Below are positions 29,690 to 38,325 of a DNA stretch of 64,000 nt, in pieces. Below the pieces are notes generated by a model, which worked only from the letters and a program-made list of their open reading frames with translations, did no database searches and was not told the DNA's origin. Source of the stretch: Paenibacillus faecalis (lineage in GTDB: Bacteria; Bacillota; Bacilli; Paenibacillales; Paenibacillaceae); contig NZ_LT985747.1 in the NCBI RefSeq assembly GCF_900289175.1, positions 174,506 to 238,505 on the forward strand. Reading direction: 5' to 3'. Both the position numbers and the translations under genes were made by a program. The stretch's first letter is position 1; every line of letters starts with the position of its first letter.

Positions 29690-30576
29690 TAAAATTCCTC
29701 CCTAGCTTGTCTGTTTTGTTGTGTCCGTCCCCTAAACAACCGGTACAGATGCATGGCCAAGAAGCATACTTCCGCTTCTGGAATAGATCTGCCAAGATCA
29801 TTTTCCATCTCTTCGGCAAGACGCTTCGCCAGTTCATATTCACTCGTAAATTTAGCTTTGATCTGTTCTGCAAACGGATTGTCAATATTGGCGGATTGTT
29901 TGAGAATCCGATCCACGGAAAACCGTAAATGCATGAGCAGCCGAACATGGTCCATACTGCCATTCTTGAATTTCATATCACGCTCACTCTCGATGATATG
30001 AACGAGTCGCCCCACCATATTGGAGGCCTTTACGAGCTGCCCGACAGGAACATGACTTACAGCTGAATACACATGATACGTTAAAAAACCAACCTCATCT
30101 TCTGGAACCTGTATATTAAAAGTCCGACTGATCATTTCTGCGGCATTCGAAGCGATTTTATATTCTTTCGGAAAACTGATTTTTGTTTCTTCCAGAAACG
30201 GATTGATAATATCCATTCCTTTCCGGATGCGGTAAATCGTAAACTGAATATGGCTAGGCAGCGCAAGGTATACTTTGTCATTTAATTTACCCGGGAATTC
30301 TGTGGTGATACTGTTCAAGATTTCATCAGTAATTTCGAGGACCTTGGGATCAAAGTCTTCCAACAGATGGTGATACTGACTCCACTGTTCTCGATCTTCC
30401 AGCTTAAACAGCTTCTCGATGCGGGGATCATCCGAAATGATCGTGTCACCAATCTTTGTTCCGAATCCGATTCCTTTGCCTAATATAACGTACTCTATCT
30501 CTTTTTTGGCGCCTTGAACCATTACGACATTGTTGCCGATAACCCGGATGACCTTAAACGTTTCCGCCCCGCTCAT
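29689..30576 (-). CDS. glcT: Transcription antiterminator GlcT (BglG family)
   Basis: RNA-binding antiterminator controlled by PTS phosphorylation. The first ~60 residues are the co-antiterminator RNA-binding domain (VIRVIGNNVVMVQG), then PRD1 (SHIQFTIYRIRKG and later HVYSAVS) and PRD2 (HLRFSVDRIL and FLAMHLYRLF) with the conserved histidines. The start at 30576 follows AAAGGGGG by six bases. It is transcribed with crr, and both its own leader and that of ptsG have matching RAT sites, so it should autoregulate. Confidence 0.93.
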   Translation of the reverse strand: MSGAETFKVIRVIGNNVVMVQGAKKEIEYVILGKGIGFGTKIGDTIISDDPRIEKLFKLEDREQWSQYHHLLEDFDPKVLEITDEILNSITTEFPGKLNDKVYLALPSHIQFTIYRIRKGMDIINPFLEETKISFPKEYKIASNAAEMISRTFNIQVPEDEVGFLTYHVYSAVSHVPVGQLVKASNMVGRLVHIIESERDMKFKNGSMDHVRLLMHLRFSVDRILKQSANIDNPFAEQIKAKFTSEYELAKRLAEEMENDLGRSIPEAEVCFLAMHLYRLFRGRTQQNRQAREEF

Positions 30577-30640
30577 GCGCATCCCCCTTTCTTATTAAGC
30601 TTTTAAACCGATTCTCGTTAGAAGGATTCATAAATAATAG

Positions 30641-30706
30641 AAAAGCCAAGAAAAGACCTTTTCTTAAAAAGGCTTTTCTTGGCTCATGCCCGTAAACGGT
30701 AACACG
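30641..30706 (-). promoter_or_regulatory. RAT antiterminator plus terminator upstream of glcT
   Basis: Minus strand CGTGTTACCGTTTACGGGCA begins the RAT, followed by CATGAG and terminator stem GCCAAGAAAAG / CTTTTCTTGGC with a T-rich tail. It mirrors the ptsG leader and implies autogenous control by GlcT. Confidence 0.9.
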
Positions 30707-30730
30707 CCACACTGTGTGGATGATATAACC

Positions 30731-30759
30731 ATCATAATGCAAAACAGTTATACCGTCAA
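30731..30759 (-). promoter_or_regulatory. Sigma-A promoter of glcT-crr
   Basis: Minus strand TTGACG, 17-nt spacer, TATGAT, just upstream of the RAT. Confidence 0.75.
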
Positions 30760-30832
30760 CTTGCTGTCGAACCAATTAATATTTTGTCTACACTTAGCGT
30801 GTTACACCGAAAATATTACATTCATCTGTCTA

Positions 30833-33115
30833 TTAGTGAGATGTTTTCTCGATTGTAGCCGCCACTTCCGGTACAAGAAACAAGTTTCCACTATGATCTT
30901 TACCTGTATTCATCGGCAAGTAGAGTGTAAACCTGCTTCCTGCTCCTTCTTGACTCTCCACAGTGATATGTCCGCCTAATAATTTTGACAATTGCAAGGA
31001 AATCGATAGTCCAAGACCAGTACCGCCAAACTTGCGTGCTGTAGCGCCGTCTCCTTGACGAAAGGCTTCAAAGATAGATTTCATATTTTCATCTGATATT
31101 CCTATCCCTGTATCTTCTACCGTAAAGGCAATCAGACCGTTATCTGAGGAATAATTATCCGTATTCAAAGATTGTACGATTCCGATCGAAAGCTTTACTT
31201 TACCTTCATCGGTAAATTTTATAGCGTTAGACAGCAGATTACGTAATATTTGATGCAGCCTCATGCTATCGCTGTATATAACATGAGGAATATTGGAATC
31301 CATCTCAATTTCAAGGGAAAGATGCTTATTCTCCGCCATTTTTTCAAAATACCCCCGCATCACTTCCGGAAGCTCAGTCAGATTCACCCAATCCATTTCA
31401 ATTACCATTTTCCCTGCTTCAACTTTAGACAGGTCCAATATATCATTGATCAAGCTTAGAAGCTCGCTACCTGATTTATAAATGATGGAGGCATAATTTT
31501 GCTCTTCCTCTGTCAAATGTCCCTCCTGATTTTCTGATAAAATCTGGGATAAAATCAACATACTGTTTAACGGTGTGCGAAGCTCATGTGACATATTGGC
31601 CAGAAATTGTGATTTATACGTCGAGCTTTGCTCAACCTGCTCTGCATATTTTTCCAATTCCTTCGCTGCCTGTTCTGCGGCATCTTTTTGCGCTTCCAGC
31701 TGTTCATTTAATATCTTCGCTTCAGACGCATGCATTTGAAGCTCTACAGTCTGGGATTGAAGTTCCTCTGTCTGGACCTGTAATTCTTCATTTAAAGCCT
31801 GAGCTTCCCGGTATAACTGCTGGATCTCCATCTTGTTCAGCATTGAATTCATCGCAGCGCCAAGCACTTGAAGAAGCTGGTCCAGCAGCTGCCTTGACTC
31901 TTGATTCATCGGTTTGAACATCGCCAATTCAATGACACCCAGCACATGATCCTCAAACATAATCGGCGCTACCAGCAAGCTGGAAGGCTCCGAATCACCC
32001 AGACCAGACTCGATACGTACATAATTCGGGGGAATATCATCAATATATATAAATCGTTTTTCGAGCATACACTGCCCTACAAGACCCTCCCCGGGAGCAA
32101 ATCGGTCGCGAACCTTGTCCCAAGGCTCACCGTCCGGGTCAGCAAAGGCAGCTGCTTTTACCAACTCCGTATCATTTCGATTAATAAACAGCGCAGCATA
32201 CGGAACATTCAGAGCACCGGCAACTTTATAAATAAAGAACCGTGCCAATGTATCCAGCCGATCCGCACTCTGAAGCAGTGCAGACATAATCGTAACCTGA
32301 TCTTTGATCCATGCGTGACGGCTAACATTGTCCAGTAATTTATTCGTATTTTCAGCCAGATCGAGCACTTCATCACGGGTGTTCACTTTGATTCGCTGAC
32401 TAAGACTGTCACCATCCGCCACTCCGTCAGCTATATCGGAAATCATCTCTGTGACCTGGCGAATAGGTTTGACAATGCTTTTGGATATAACAAAAGCAGA
32501 AAGAATCGTAACGAATGCGACGGCTGCCCATAGTAAGTACATGCTGATCAGCAGGTTATCGTTGCTATTCTTGATGGCATCAATACGCTCAGCGGTCAAT
32601 TGTCTTTCCGTATTGCGAAACTCGGTAAACTGGCTGCGAATCATTTGCATCGCCGGCTGCCCGGGATCATCAATAAAAAAATGCAGCGCTTCTTCATCCT
32701 GCCCTGCCCGCTTCAATCGAACCGCCGGCTGCCCGGCAACCTCGATCCATTTATTAATGTTTTCTTTAATGTTAGCCAGATTAGCTAACTGAGTCTCACT
32801 ATCGGAAATCAACTGCTGTAATTTATTATAATTCATCTCCCATTGGGATAAAGCCAGTTTAAATGGTTCCAGATAGGCCGGATCTCCGGTAATGACAAAA
32901 CCGCGCTGTCCCGTCTCGAGCTCAAGCATATTTTTTTCAATTTCATGGGTTAGATTGTGAACTTCAATATCACGCTGTTCGATAAAATCCGCTTCCTGCT
33001 GGAGAGAATTTATTCGACCAGAAACAATCAACAGAAAAAGACCAAGACATACTAATACAAGCACGTACCCAAAAATAATCTTGGTACGAATTTTTATTTT
33101 CAGGCTGTTAGCCAA
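30833..33115 (-). CDS. Sensor histidine kinase with CHASE3, HAMP and GAF domains
   Basis: Membrane signal sensor of 760 residues. TM1 (~12-33) and TM2 (~189-211) flank an extracellular CHASE3 domain with the GQRGFVITGDPAYLEP signature. HAMP (~212-265), GAF (~280-425), a coiled coil (~430-500) and the kinase core follow: His510 in LANMSHELRTPLN, N-box RNLLSNAIKFT, G1 DTGIGIS and G2 GGTGLGL. There is no receiver domain and no response regulator beside it, so it is an orphan kinase; the closest similar proteins feed phosphorelays such as Spo0F, but the partner is not shown here. Confidence 0.93.
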   Translation of the reverse strand: MANSLKIKIRTKIIFGYVLVLVCLGLFLLIVSGRINSLQQEADFIEQRDIEVHNLTHEIEKNMLELETGQRGFVITGDPAYLEPFKLALSQWEMNYNKLQQLISDSETQLANLANIKENINKWIEVAGQPAVRLKRAGQDEEALHFFIDDPGQPAMQMIRSQFTEFRNTERQLTAERIDAIKNSNDNLLISMYLLWAAVAFVTILSAFVISKSIVKPIRQVTEMISDIADGVADGDSLSQRIKVNTRDEVLDLAENTNKLLDNVSRHAWIKDQVTIMSALLQSADRLDTLARFFIYKVAGALNVPYAALFINRNDTELVKAAAFADPDGEPWDKVRDRFAPGEGLVGQCMLEKRFIYIDDIPPNYVRIESGLGDSEPSSLLVAPIMFEDHVLGVIELAMFKPMNQESRQLLDQLLQVLGAAMNSMLNKMEIQQLYREAQALNEELQVQTEELQSQTVELQMHASEAKILNEQLEAQKDAAEQAAKELEKYAEQVEQSSTYKSQFLANMSHELRTPLNSMLILSQILSENQEGHLTEEEQNYASIIYKSGSELLSLINDILDLSKVEAGKMVIEMDWVNLTELPEVMRGYFEKMAENKHLSLEIEMDSNIPHVIYSDSMRLHQILRNLLSNAIKFTDEGKVKLSIGIVQSLNTDNYSSDNGLIAFTVEDTGIGISDENMKSIFEAFRQGDGATARKFGGTGLGLSISLQLSKLLGGHITVESQEGAGSRFTLYLPMNTGKDHSGNLFLVPEVAATIEKTSH

Positions 33116-33281
33116 ACTGCCAACCTCCCTATTTCTTCAATTCTTATATACCCATATAGTAATTGTTATAATTTTGGTTTACAAGGTAAAATATACCCTC
33201 TCTATTTCGTGACTTTGGACACAGGTCCATACATCATAAGGCCAAGATAATCAAAAAAATCAACTTCAGCATCCATATAAG

Positions 33282-33324
33282 AAAACCACGATTCACCTTA
33301 TTAATAAGGCAAGTCGTGGTTTTT
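33282..33324 (-). terminator. Intrinsic terminator after the DivIVA-like gene
   Basis: AAAACCACGA / TCGTGGTTTT arms with an inner CCTTATTAATAAGG palindrome. Confidence 0.75.
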
Positions 33325-33348
33325 ATGTAAATACAATTCTATTAAAAA

Positions 33349-33726
33349 CTAATCAATGAAAAACTGCTGCTCCGGTCGAATTCTTTTCTTAAGCAACGCA
33401 AGATCGGCCTCCAGCTTAAGGACGACTTCTTCAATTGCTTTCGGATCAATTCCCGGGCGTTCCGGTTCGGGCCTTACCCCGGCTTTCAAATCACGAATCA
33501 TGATCTGCTGTTCCTGCCACTTATCCATCAAATCCGAGATGGTAGCATAGAAACGTTCGTAATCCTTTATCACATCGTCCAAGAACGAGTCAACTTCTTC
33601 CGCATCATAGCCCCGCAATTTATTCGAGAACTCTTTTTCATGGATAGACAGAGCGTCCAGTTGAATGCCCAGTTGTCGGAAAAGTTTCTTTTGTTTATCC
33701 AATCGGCGTTTCATGTGTTCATCCAT
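33349..33726 (-). CDS. DivIVA domain protein (short, GpsB-like)
   Basis: A 125-residue cytoplasmic coiled-coil protein. The DivIVA motif KLRGYDAEEVDSFLDDVIKD lies at about residues 37-56, followed by a predicted coiled coil and a C-terminal helix (IEEVVLKLEADLALLKKRI). DivIVA and GpsB proteins organise septal and cell-wall machinery through curved-membrane binding; the exact role of this one is unknown. The ATG follows GGAGG by eight bases. Its N-terminus is longer and more basic than usual. Confidence 0.85.
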   Translation of the reverse strand: MDEHMKRRLDKQKKLFRQLGIQLDALSIHEKEFSNKLRGYDAEEVDSFLDDVIKDYERFYATISDLMDKWQEQQIMIRDLKAGVRPEPERPGIDPKAIEEVVLKLEADLALLKKRIRPEQQFFID

Positions 33727-33952
33727 TGTCGTATACCTCCAAATATTGGTGCATCACCTTATTTTCGGTCCTGCCCCTTCTTTTTTTATATCATATTCAG
33801 AAGCCTTATAAAACCATTTCGCGCTTTTTTGGAGGAAGTTCCAAAAACCTTTGAAACCCTTGCAAAATCTGATTTTGATTGCATACATCCACTTTGGGGT
33901 AAGGGGATTAAAGATGGTGCAACTAATCAGATGTGTGAAGGAGTGTATTCAT

Positions 33953-34402
33953 ATGAAGCATTTGAGTGATCGCCAGCTGCAAACGCTCAAACGCAGTTTA
34001 ATCACCGAGAAGAAACAGCTTGAACCGTATGATGAAGAAAAACCGCAATTATCTGATTCCCTGAGCGATTCCACAGGAGAAATCAGCACTGCTGACAATC
34101 ACCCGGCGGATATCGGTACCGAAACGTTCGAACGCGGGCGTGATATAGCTATCAACGAAACATTAAGCGATGTACTGATACAAATCCGCGATTCCTTACA
34201 ACGTATGGAGGATGGAACTTACGGCATTTGTGATACGTGCGGCACTGAAATTCCATACGAGCGTTTGGCAGCACTCCCCTATACAATCTACTGCATTGAG
34301 CATGCCCCTGATCGGCAACTAACGGATGAGAGGTCTGATCAAGGAGAATATTATAACACCTTGACCAAGCAGCCGACAGCAGACAAATGGCCGTTTTCAT
34401 AA
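33953..34402 (+). CDS. DksA/TraR-type zinc-finger-like protein (YteA-like)
   Basis: About 149 residues from the ATG at 33953 after GAAGGAG. The N-terminal half is helical (SDRQLQTLKRSLITEKKQLE), then comes the TraR/DksA zinc finger with CDTCG (CxxC), the IPYERLAALPY segment and a degenerate second pair, YCIEH, where the second Cys is replaced by His. RNA-polymerase secondary-channel binding is known for DksA but unproven for this group. Followed by a terminator. Confidence 0.85.
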   Translation: MKHLSDRQLQTLKRSLITEKKQLEPYDEEKPQLSDSLSDSTGEISTADNHPADIGTETFERGRDIAINETLSDVLIQIRDSLQRMEDGTYGICDTCGTEIPYERLAALPYTIYCIEHAPDRQLTDERSDQGEYYNTLTKQPTADKWPFS

Positions 34403-34491
34403 CGTCGGGGCCTAAAAAGGACCACTGAAAGTATGAAGCTGCAACATCTTAAGCTGTTATCTGGATTGGCGGATAAAGAAAATAGAGTGAA

Positions 34492-34533
34492 AGGGTGCGC
34501 AGGATCAAATCACCTTGGGCACCCTCTTTTTTA
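34492..34533 (+). terminator. Intrinsic terminator after the DksA-like gene
   Basis: AGGGTGC / GCACCCT stem followed by CTTTTTTA. Confidence 0.85.
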
Positions 34534-34653
34534 TGAAGCCGATTCCTCCCGAATATTCGTGGTAAAGAATTTTCTCGCACATCTGTATTATACCCTGGAA
34601 AAATTCATTTTCCTCTTCCTCTGTTGTCATATAGAGTTTATTAGATCAAAAGA

Positions 34654-35658
34654 TCAACCAATGACAACCCTTGCAGATGTTCGGGCCGATTCACGACAAG
34701 CGTCTATCACCCTCATATTATAAATGGAGTCTTCCGGATCAAAGGGAAGAGGAGTTCCATCGAGTATAGCCGCGGCCAAGGCATCAGCCTGAAGTGCAAA
34801 GTGATTATGAGCTCCAAGCTTTTCTTCCCGAGTTCCTTTTGGCGTGTGTATCCATATTTGAGCCTGATCCTCCATCCGTTCCCAGCCGAATGCAGAAGGC
34901 AGCTCAATCCTTCCTTCCGTTCCTGAAATCTCCAGGCAGCACCGCGAATATGCCCACATCCCACATTCAAAAGTTAGCGCAAGGCCATGATCAAACTCCA
35001 ACAGACCATGCGTCATCATGTCCACTCCATCATGTTCTTCTGAATAAAATGCATGTGCCGTCACAGCCCTGGGCTCCATTTGATATATCATCCGAGCCGC
35101 AGAAATCGGATAGCAGCCGACATCATAGATCGATCCTCCCCCCATTTCTCTGCTGTATCTTACGTTTTCCTTATCCGCAGCATTGTTGAAAGTAAAGCTG
35201 CCGTGTATGCTTCGGATTTCTCCAATTTCCCCACGTTCGATAAGCTCGCGAACCCGTGCATGTTTTGGGTGGTAACGATACATAAACGCCTCAGCAAAAA
35301 CAACTTTATGTTCCCTGGCAGCATCGACCATTTGACGCACTTCAATTTCATTTAGAGCGGCAGGCTTCTCGCATAACACATGTTTTCCAGCCTTCATCGC
35401 CTTGATCGACCATGGCTTGTGCAAATGATTAGGAAGCGGTATATAAACTGCATCAACATCAGGATCATCGAGCAATTGCTCATAGGAACCGTAATAGACT
35501 GGAATGTCAAACCGCTTGGCAACGTCCTCGGCCTTTTTCTGATCTCGACTGGCAATGGCGGCTACCTCACAGCGTTCTGATTTTAGTATACCGGGTATCA
35601 TGGAATTTCTGGCGATTCTTGCTGTACTCATAATACCAAAGCGCAGTTTTTTTGCCAT
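34654..35658 (-). CDS. Gfo/Idh/MocA family oxidoreductase
   Basis: A 334-residue NAD(P)-dependent dehydrogenase-like protein with Rossmann start FGIMSTARIARNSMIPG, the EKP motif in HVLCEKPAALNE and the FMYRYHPKH catalytic-region motif common to the dimeric dihydrodiol dehydrogenase / glucose-fructose-oxidoreductase-like group, plus GGGSIYDVGCYP. The start follows AAGGAGG. It begins 20 bp after the rtp homologue with no terminator between, so the two are probably co-transcribed. The substrate is unknown. Confidence 0.88.
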   Translation of the reverse strand: MAKKLRFGIMSTARIARNSMIPGILKSERCEVAAIASRDQKKAEDVAKRFDIPVYYGSYEQLLDDPDVDAVYIPLPNHLHKPWSIKAMKAGKHVLCEKPAALNEIEVRQMVDAAREHKVVFAEAFMYRYHPKHARVRELIERGEIGEIRSIHGSFTFNNAADKENVRYSREMGGGSIYDVGCYPISAARMIYQMEPRAVTAHAFYSEEHDGVDMMTHGLLEFDHGLALTFECGMWAYSRCCLEISGTEGRIELPSAFGWERMEDQAQIWIHTPKGTREEKLGAHNHFALQADALAAAILDGTPLPFDPEDSIYNMRVIDACRESARTSARVVIG

Positions 35659-35678
35659 GAAGTGATTCCTCCTTTTCC

Positions 35679-36038
35679 TTAATAGTTATCTATTACCGCT
35701 TTATTCAATATAGCTAAACACCGATCGAGATCATTTTTCACTTGTTTCTTATAAAGCTTTGCTTTTTCAACACCATCATCGGTAAAATGATACAGAACAA
35801 TTTCCTGGAAATCGACTTTCGGGTCATTGCCTTTCAGCTGTTTCGTTCGATAAAAGACCCCTTCCTGCACCAGCTCATGAAGCGCCCGGTAAATCTCGCT
35901 TTGCGGCGGAGAATAACCGTACTTTTTAAACTCCTGCCGCATTTCTTCCAGCATCTGATACCCATACCCCCGCTGCTGCTCCACCATCGTTATAAGATAT
36001 AATTTAATAAATGCCCTTTGAGCGATCATAAAAGCCAT
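35679..36038 (-). CDS. rtp: Replication termination protein homologue (RTP family)
   Basis: A 119-residue winged-helix protein. Its sequence follows Bacillus subtilis RTP (122 residues) through the whole length: AQRAFIKLYLITMVEQQRGY, then YRALHELVQEG, EIVLYHFTDDG, and AKLYKKQVKNDLDRC. B. subtilis RTP binds Ter sites as a dimer and blocks the DnaB helicase of an oncoming fork. The ATG at 36038 lies seven bases after AAGGAGG; the open frame extends 23 residues further without support. A related PadR-type regulator is the alternative, but the C-terminal dimer helix and motif order favour RTP. An oxidoreductase gene follows at once. Confidence 0.85.
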   Translation of the reverse strand: MAFMIAQRAFIKLYLITMVEQQRGYGYQMLEEMRQEFKKYGYSPPQSEIYRALHELVQEGVFYRTKQLKGNDPKVDFQEIVLYHFTDDGVEKAKLYKKQVKNDLDRCLAILNKAVIDNY

Positions 36039-36120
36039 CCTGCCGCCTCCTTTACGCTTTTGTACCATTATAAACCACCATTTCCCACTTTGCACAATAG
36101 GACTCAAACTGCTCCTTTTT

Positions 36121-36150
36121 ACGAATTGTTATATACGAAATAAGAATGCG
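36121..36150 (+). promoter_or_regulatory. Possible Ter-like/autoregulatory site upstream of rtp
   Basis: ATATACGAAAT at ~36131-36141 matches 9 of 11 positions of the core ATGTACYAAAT recalled from the B. subtilis Ter consensus and overlaps a TATATA -10-like sequence of the rtp promoter. The flanking half-site does not match well. Confidence 0.3.
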
Positions 36151-36270
36151 TAACAGAAATGATGACGAAGTGCACGGTAAAATATTCACCTATTATGAAT
36201 TTTTTATATATTGAAATATTATTATGTAATTAGTGGGAAGCATCGCGGCATGAAAATCTGTTCACCTACA

Positions 36271-36306
36271 AAAATAGGCCAACCAGAAAATTCACTGGTT
36301 GACCTA
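36271..36306 (-). terminator. Intrinsic terminator after the acyltransferase gene
   Basis: Minus strand TAGGTCAACCAG / CTGGTTGGCCTA with TTTTTG tail. Confidence 0.85.
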
Positions 36307-36368
36307 ATCATACGAAAATCCGCCTATCAGGCAGCTTTCCTATGATTCATAAAGTCTAAATCATGTAA

Positions 36369-37553
36369 TTACATTTTCGCCGAGGTGTCAAGCTTTCGCT
36401 CAACTCCTGCATGCTTCCGTCTTTTTGTAACCGGCACTCCCGCCAACCATTTCCCTGAGGGTATCAGCGCAAACAAACGCGCACCCAAGTAGGCAAGCAC
36501 AGCGCTAATCACCCACGAAGAAAAAATCCGAACTGCAGAGGGCATGGAGATCATGAAGCTTTCATCAAATATATAGCTGATGCGCAAAGTCAGTAAATGC
36601 ATCAGATAAGCTCCAAAAGAATACATCCCTACACTCGACAGCACAGCATTGACTTTTCTGCCAGCTCTTTTGCATATCCAGCTTGCCAAATCATACATCG
36701 ACAGTATAGAACTGATGAGAAACAGCGCCATCTCCGGTCTTAACAATGATAGGGAGTAAAATGTAATAAGCTCTCCTTCTGCCAAACGTATCTCATGAAT
36801 TCCTTGCATCAGAAGAAAGCCAAACATAAATGCAAAGACGGTCCAATACATAAATCTGGCCTTATGAATCCACTTGGACCACATCTCCGGATTCATTCCA
36901 GCCGTAGCCCCCAGTATAAAATAAAAGAAAAAATTCAATGCGTTTCGATCGGCATAGGTCGTAAACAATTCACTTATAACCGGAATGTTGAACCTTCCTA
37001 CATAGCTTCCTATATCAGAGATATAAGCTGTCATAACGATAAACAACATACCGGTTACAGCAAGTAGCACTATATTGATACGATGTGTAAAGCGGCTGGA
37101 TATACCGCGTATGATAAAACGGTAAATCGGATATAACAGGTAGAACTGGAACAGCATGATCATATACCATAGATGTGAACTTGCCTTTCCTGTCACGAGC
37201 ATTTCCCCGAGCGTTGACCACCCTTCCAGATCACGTAAGTAAAGAGTTCCATCCACCGCCATATGAATGACCGTCCAGACAACAAACGGGATATAAATAT
37301 AAATGATGCGTTTTTTAACAAATTGTCCGTATTGAAGCTGTCCTGAATCATTATAGAACAGCACCATGCCCGTTATAAAAATAAAAGCAGGAACAGCGAA
37401 CTTTGAAGCGATCAGCAGCACAGCCATCAAAATGCCGTCCCGCTCCGTCATTCCTTCAGCCACCGAATAATGAGCAATCGAATGTTGCAACACGACGGCC
37501 AGAAAAGCCATTCCGCGCAGACGTTCAATTTCCAGTATTCTCTCTTTCCGCAT
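36369..37553 (-). CDS. Membrane acyltransferase, acyltransferase-3 (OafA/YrhL-like) family
   Basis: A 394-residue polytopic membrane protein with about ten hydrophobic segments. The N-terminal LEIERLRGMAFLAVVLQHS carries the conserved Arg and His of PF01757, and GVPAFIFITG-like FAVPAFIFITGMVLF marks TM2/3. Such enzymes acetylate or otherwise acylate envelope sugars, teichoic acids or peptidoglycan. No SGNH domain is fused. The ATG follows GGGGAG by six bases, and the gene is monocistronic. The acceptor is unknown. Confidence 0.88.
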   Translation of the reverse strand: MRKERILEIERLRGMAFLAVVLQHSIAHYSVAEGMTERDGILMAVLLIASKFAVPAFIFITGMVLFYNDSGQLQYGQFVKKRIIYIYIPFVVWTVIHMAVDGTLYLRDLEGWSTLGEMLVTGKASSHLWYMIMLFQFYLLYPIYRFIIRGISSRFTHRINIVLLAVTGMLFIVMTAYISDIGSYVGRFNIPVISELFTTYADRNALNFFFYFILGATAGMNPEMWSKWIHKARFMYWTVFAFMFGFLLMQGIHEIRLAEGELITFYSLSLLRPEMALFLISSILSMYDLASWICKRAGRKVNAVLSSVGMYSFGAYLMHLLTLRISYIFDESFMISMPSAVRIFSSWVISAVLAYLGARLFALIPSGKWLAGVPVTKRRKHAGVERKLDTSAKM

Positions 37554-37668
37554 ATGTTCTCTCCCCGCTGCTAGTAAATTGCTACTTCATTATAAATGAA
37601 AGAAACATAGGAACGGATTGTAAAATTGATTCCATATTTACCGTTTTTTACTTTACTTACAGCAAGAA

Positions 37669-37695
37669 GTCCGGCTCCTTGACTAAGAGCCGGAC
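37669..37695 (-). terminator. Hairpin after the general stress protein gene
   Basis: GTCCGGCTC / GAGCCGGAC stem, tail TTCTTGC, so a moderate terminator. Confidence 0.65.
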
Positions 37696-37729
37696 CAACT
37701 GTTATCAGCTTATGAACCGCTGTATCCTA

Positions 37730-38275
37730 TTACAAACTCGTTCCGCGTGGCGGAAGTCCACCATCTTCCCCATAGGTTTCATATCGGTCTGCATTCAACG
37801 AACGATTTGTACGGAAAGCATGATAAATATCGCTATCATATCGGCCAGCATCAACCAGAACGAGTATACGCCCCTGATCGACATAGGTCTCATATTCCTT
37901 AGCTTCATCCTCCGGAATGCCGAGCCCGATCAATCCTCCAACCAATCCACCTGCCCCTGCTCCTACAGCAGCTCCGGCAAGCGTAGCAGCGATAGGGCCT
38001 GCTGCCAGAACAGGTCCAATTCCCGGGATGGCTAACGCGCCGATACCAGCCATCAGACCAGCCACTCCGCCAAGCACACCACCCGTAGCAGCACCTGTTG
38101 CTACCCCTTCCGGCGCTTTCGTTCCGGTCTCTTCCGTGACGGCTTCAACATCTCGATTATCCTTGGCAATAATGGAGATGGCATCCGTAGGGACACCCCG
38201 GTCTTGTATTTGCTCAATAGCTTTAGCGGCCTCCTGCTCTGTTTCAAACACACCAACGATCTTCTTTTCCATCAT
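37730..38275 (-). CDS. General stress protein 17M-like protein (YflT/GS17M domain)
   Basis: About 181 residues. The N-terminal ~60 residues match the general-stress 17M domain (VGVFETEQEAAKAIEQIQDR and AISIIAKD), then a central Gly/Ala-rich hydrophobic stretch (~65-125) that could be membrane-associated, and a C-terminal segment EYETYVDQGRILVLVDAG. Function is unknown; relatives are stress-induced. The adjacent start codons at 38275/38272 follow AGGAGG. A sigma-B-like promoter and an SD-masking inverted repeat lie just upstream. Confidence 0.85.
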   Translation of the reverse strand: MMEKKIVGVFETEQEAAKAIEQIQDRGVPTDAISIIAKDNRDVEAVTEETGTKAPEGVATGAATGGVLGGVAGLMAGIGALAIPGIGPVLAAGPIAATLAGAAVGAGAGGLVGGLIGLGIPEDEAKEYETYVDQGRILVLVDAGRYDSDIYHAFRTNRSLNADRYETYGEDGGLPPRGTSL

Positions 38276-38280
38276 AAATA

Positions 38281-38325
38281 CCTCCTGCCATTTAGGATAT
38301 CCATCATTACCCGATTGGCAGGAGG
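38281..38325 (-). promoter_or_regulatory. Inverted repeat able to mask the ribosome binding site of the stress gene
   Basis: CCTCCTGCCA at 38281-38290 and TGGCAGGAGG at 38316-38325 (plus strand) are perfect 10-bp arms. In a minus-strand read-through transcript, one arm is the AGGAGG ribosome binding site of the stress gene. Confidence 0.6.
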
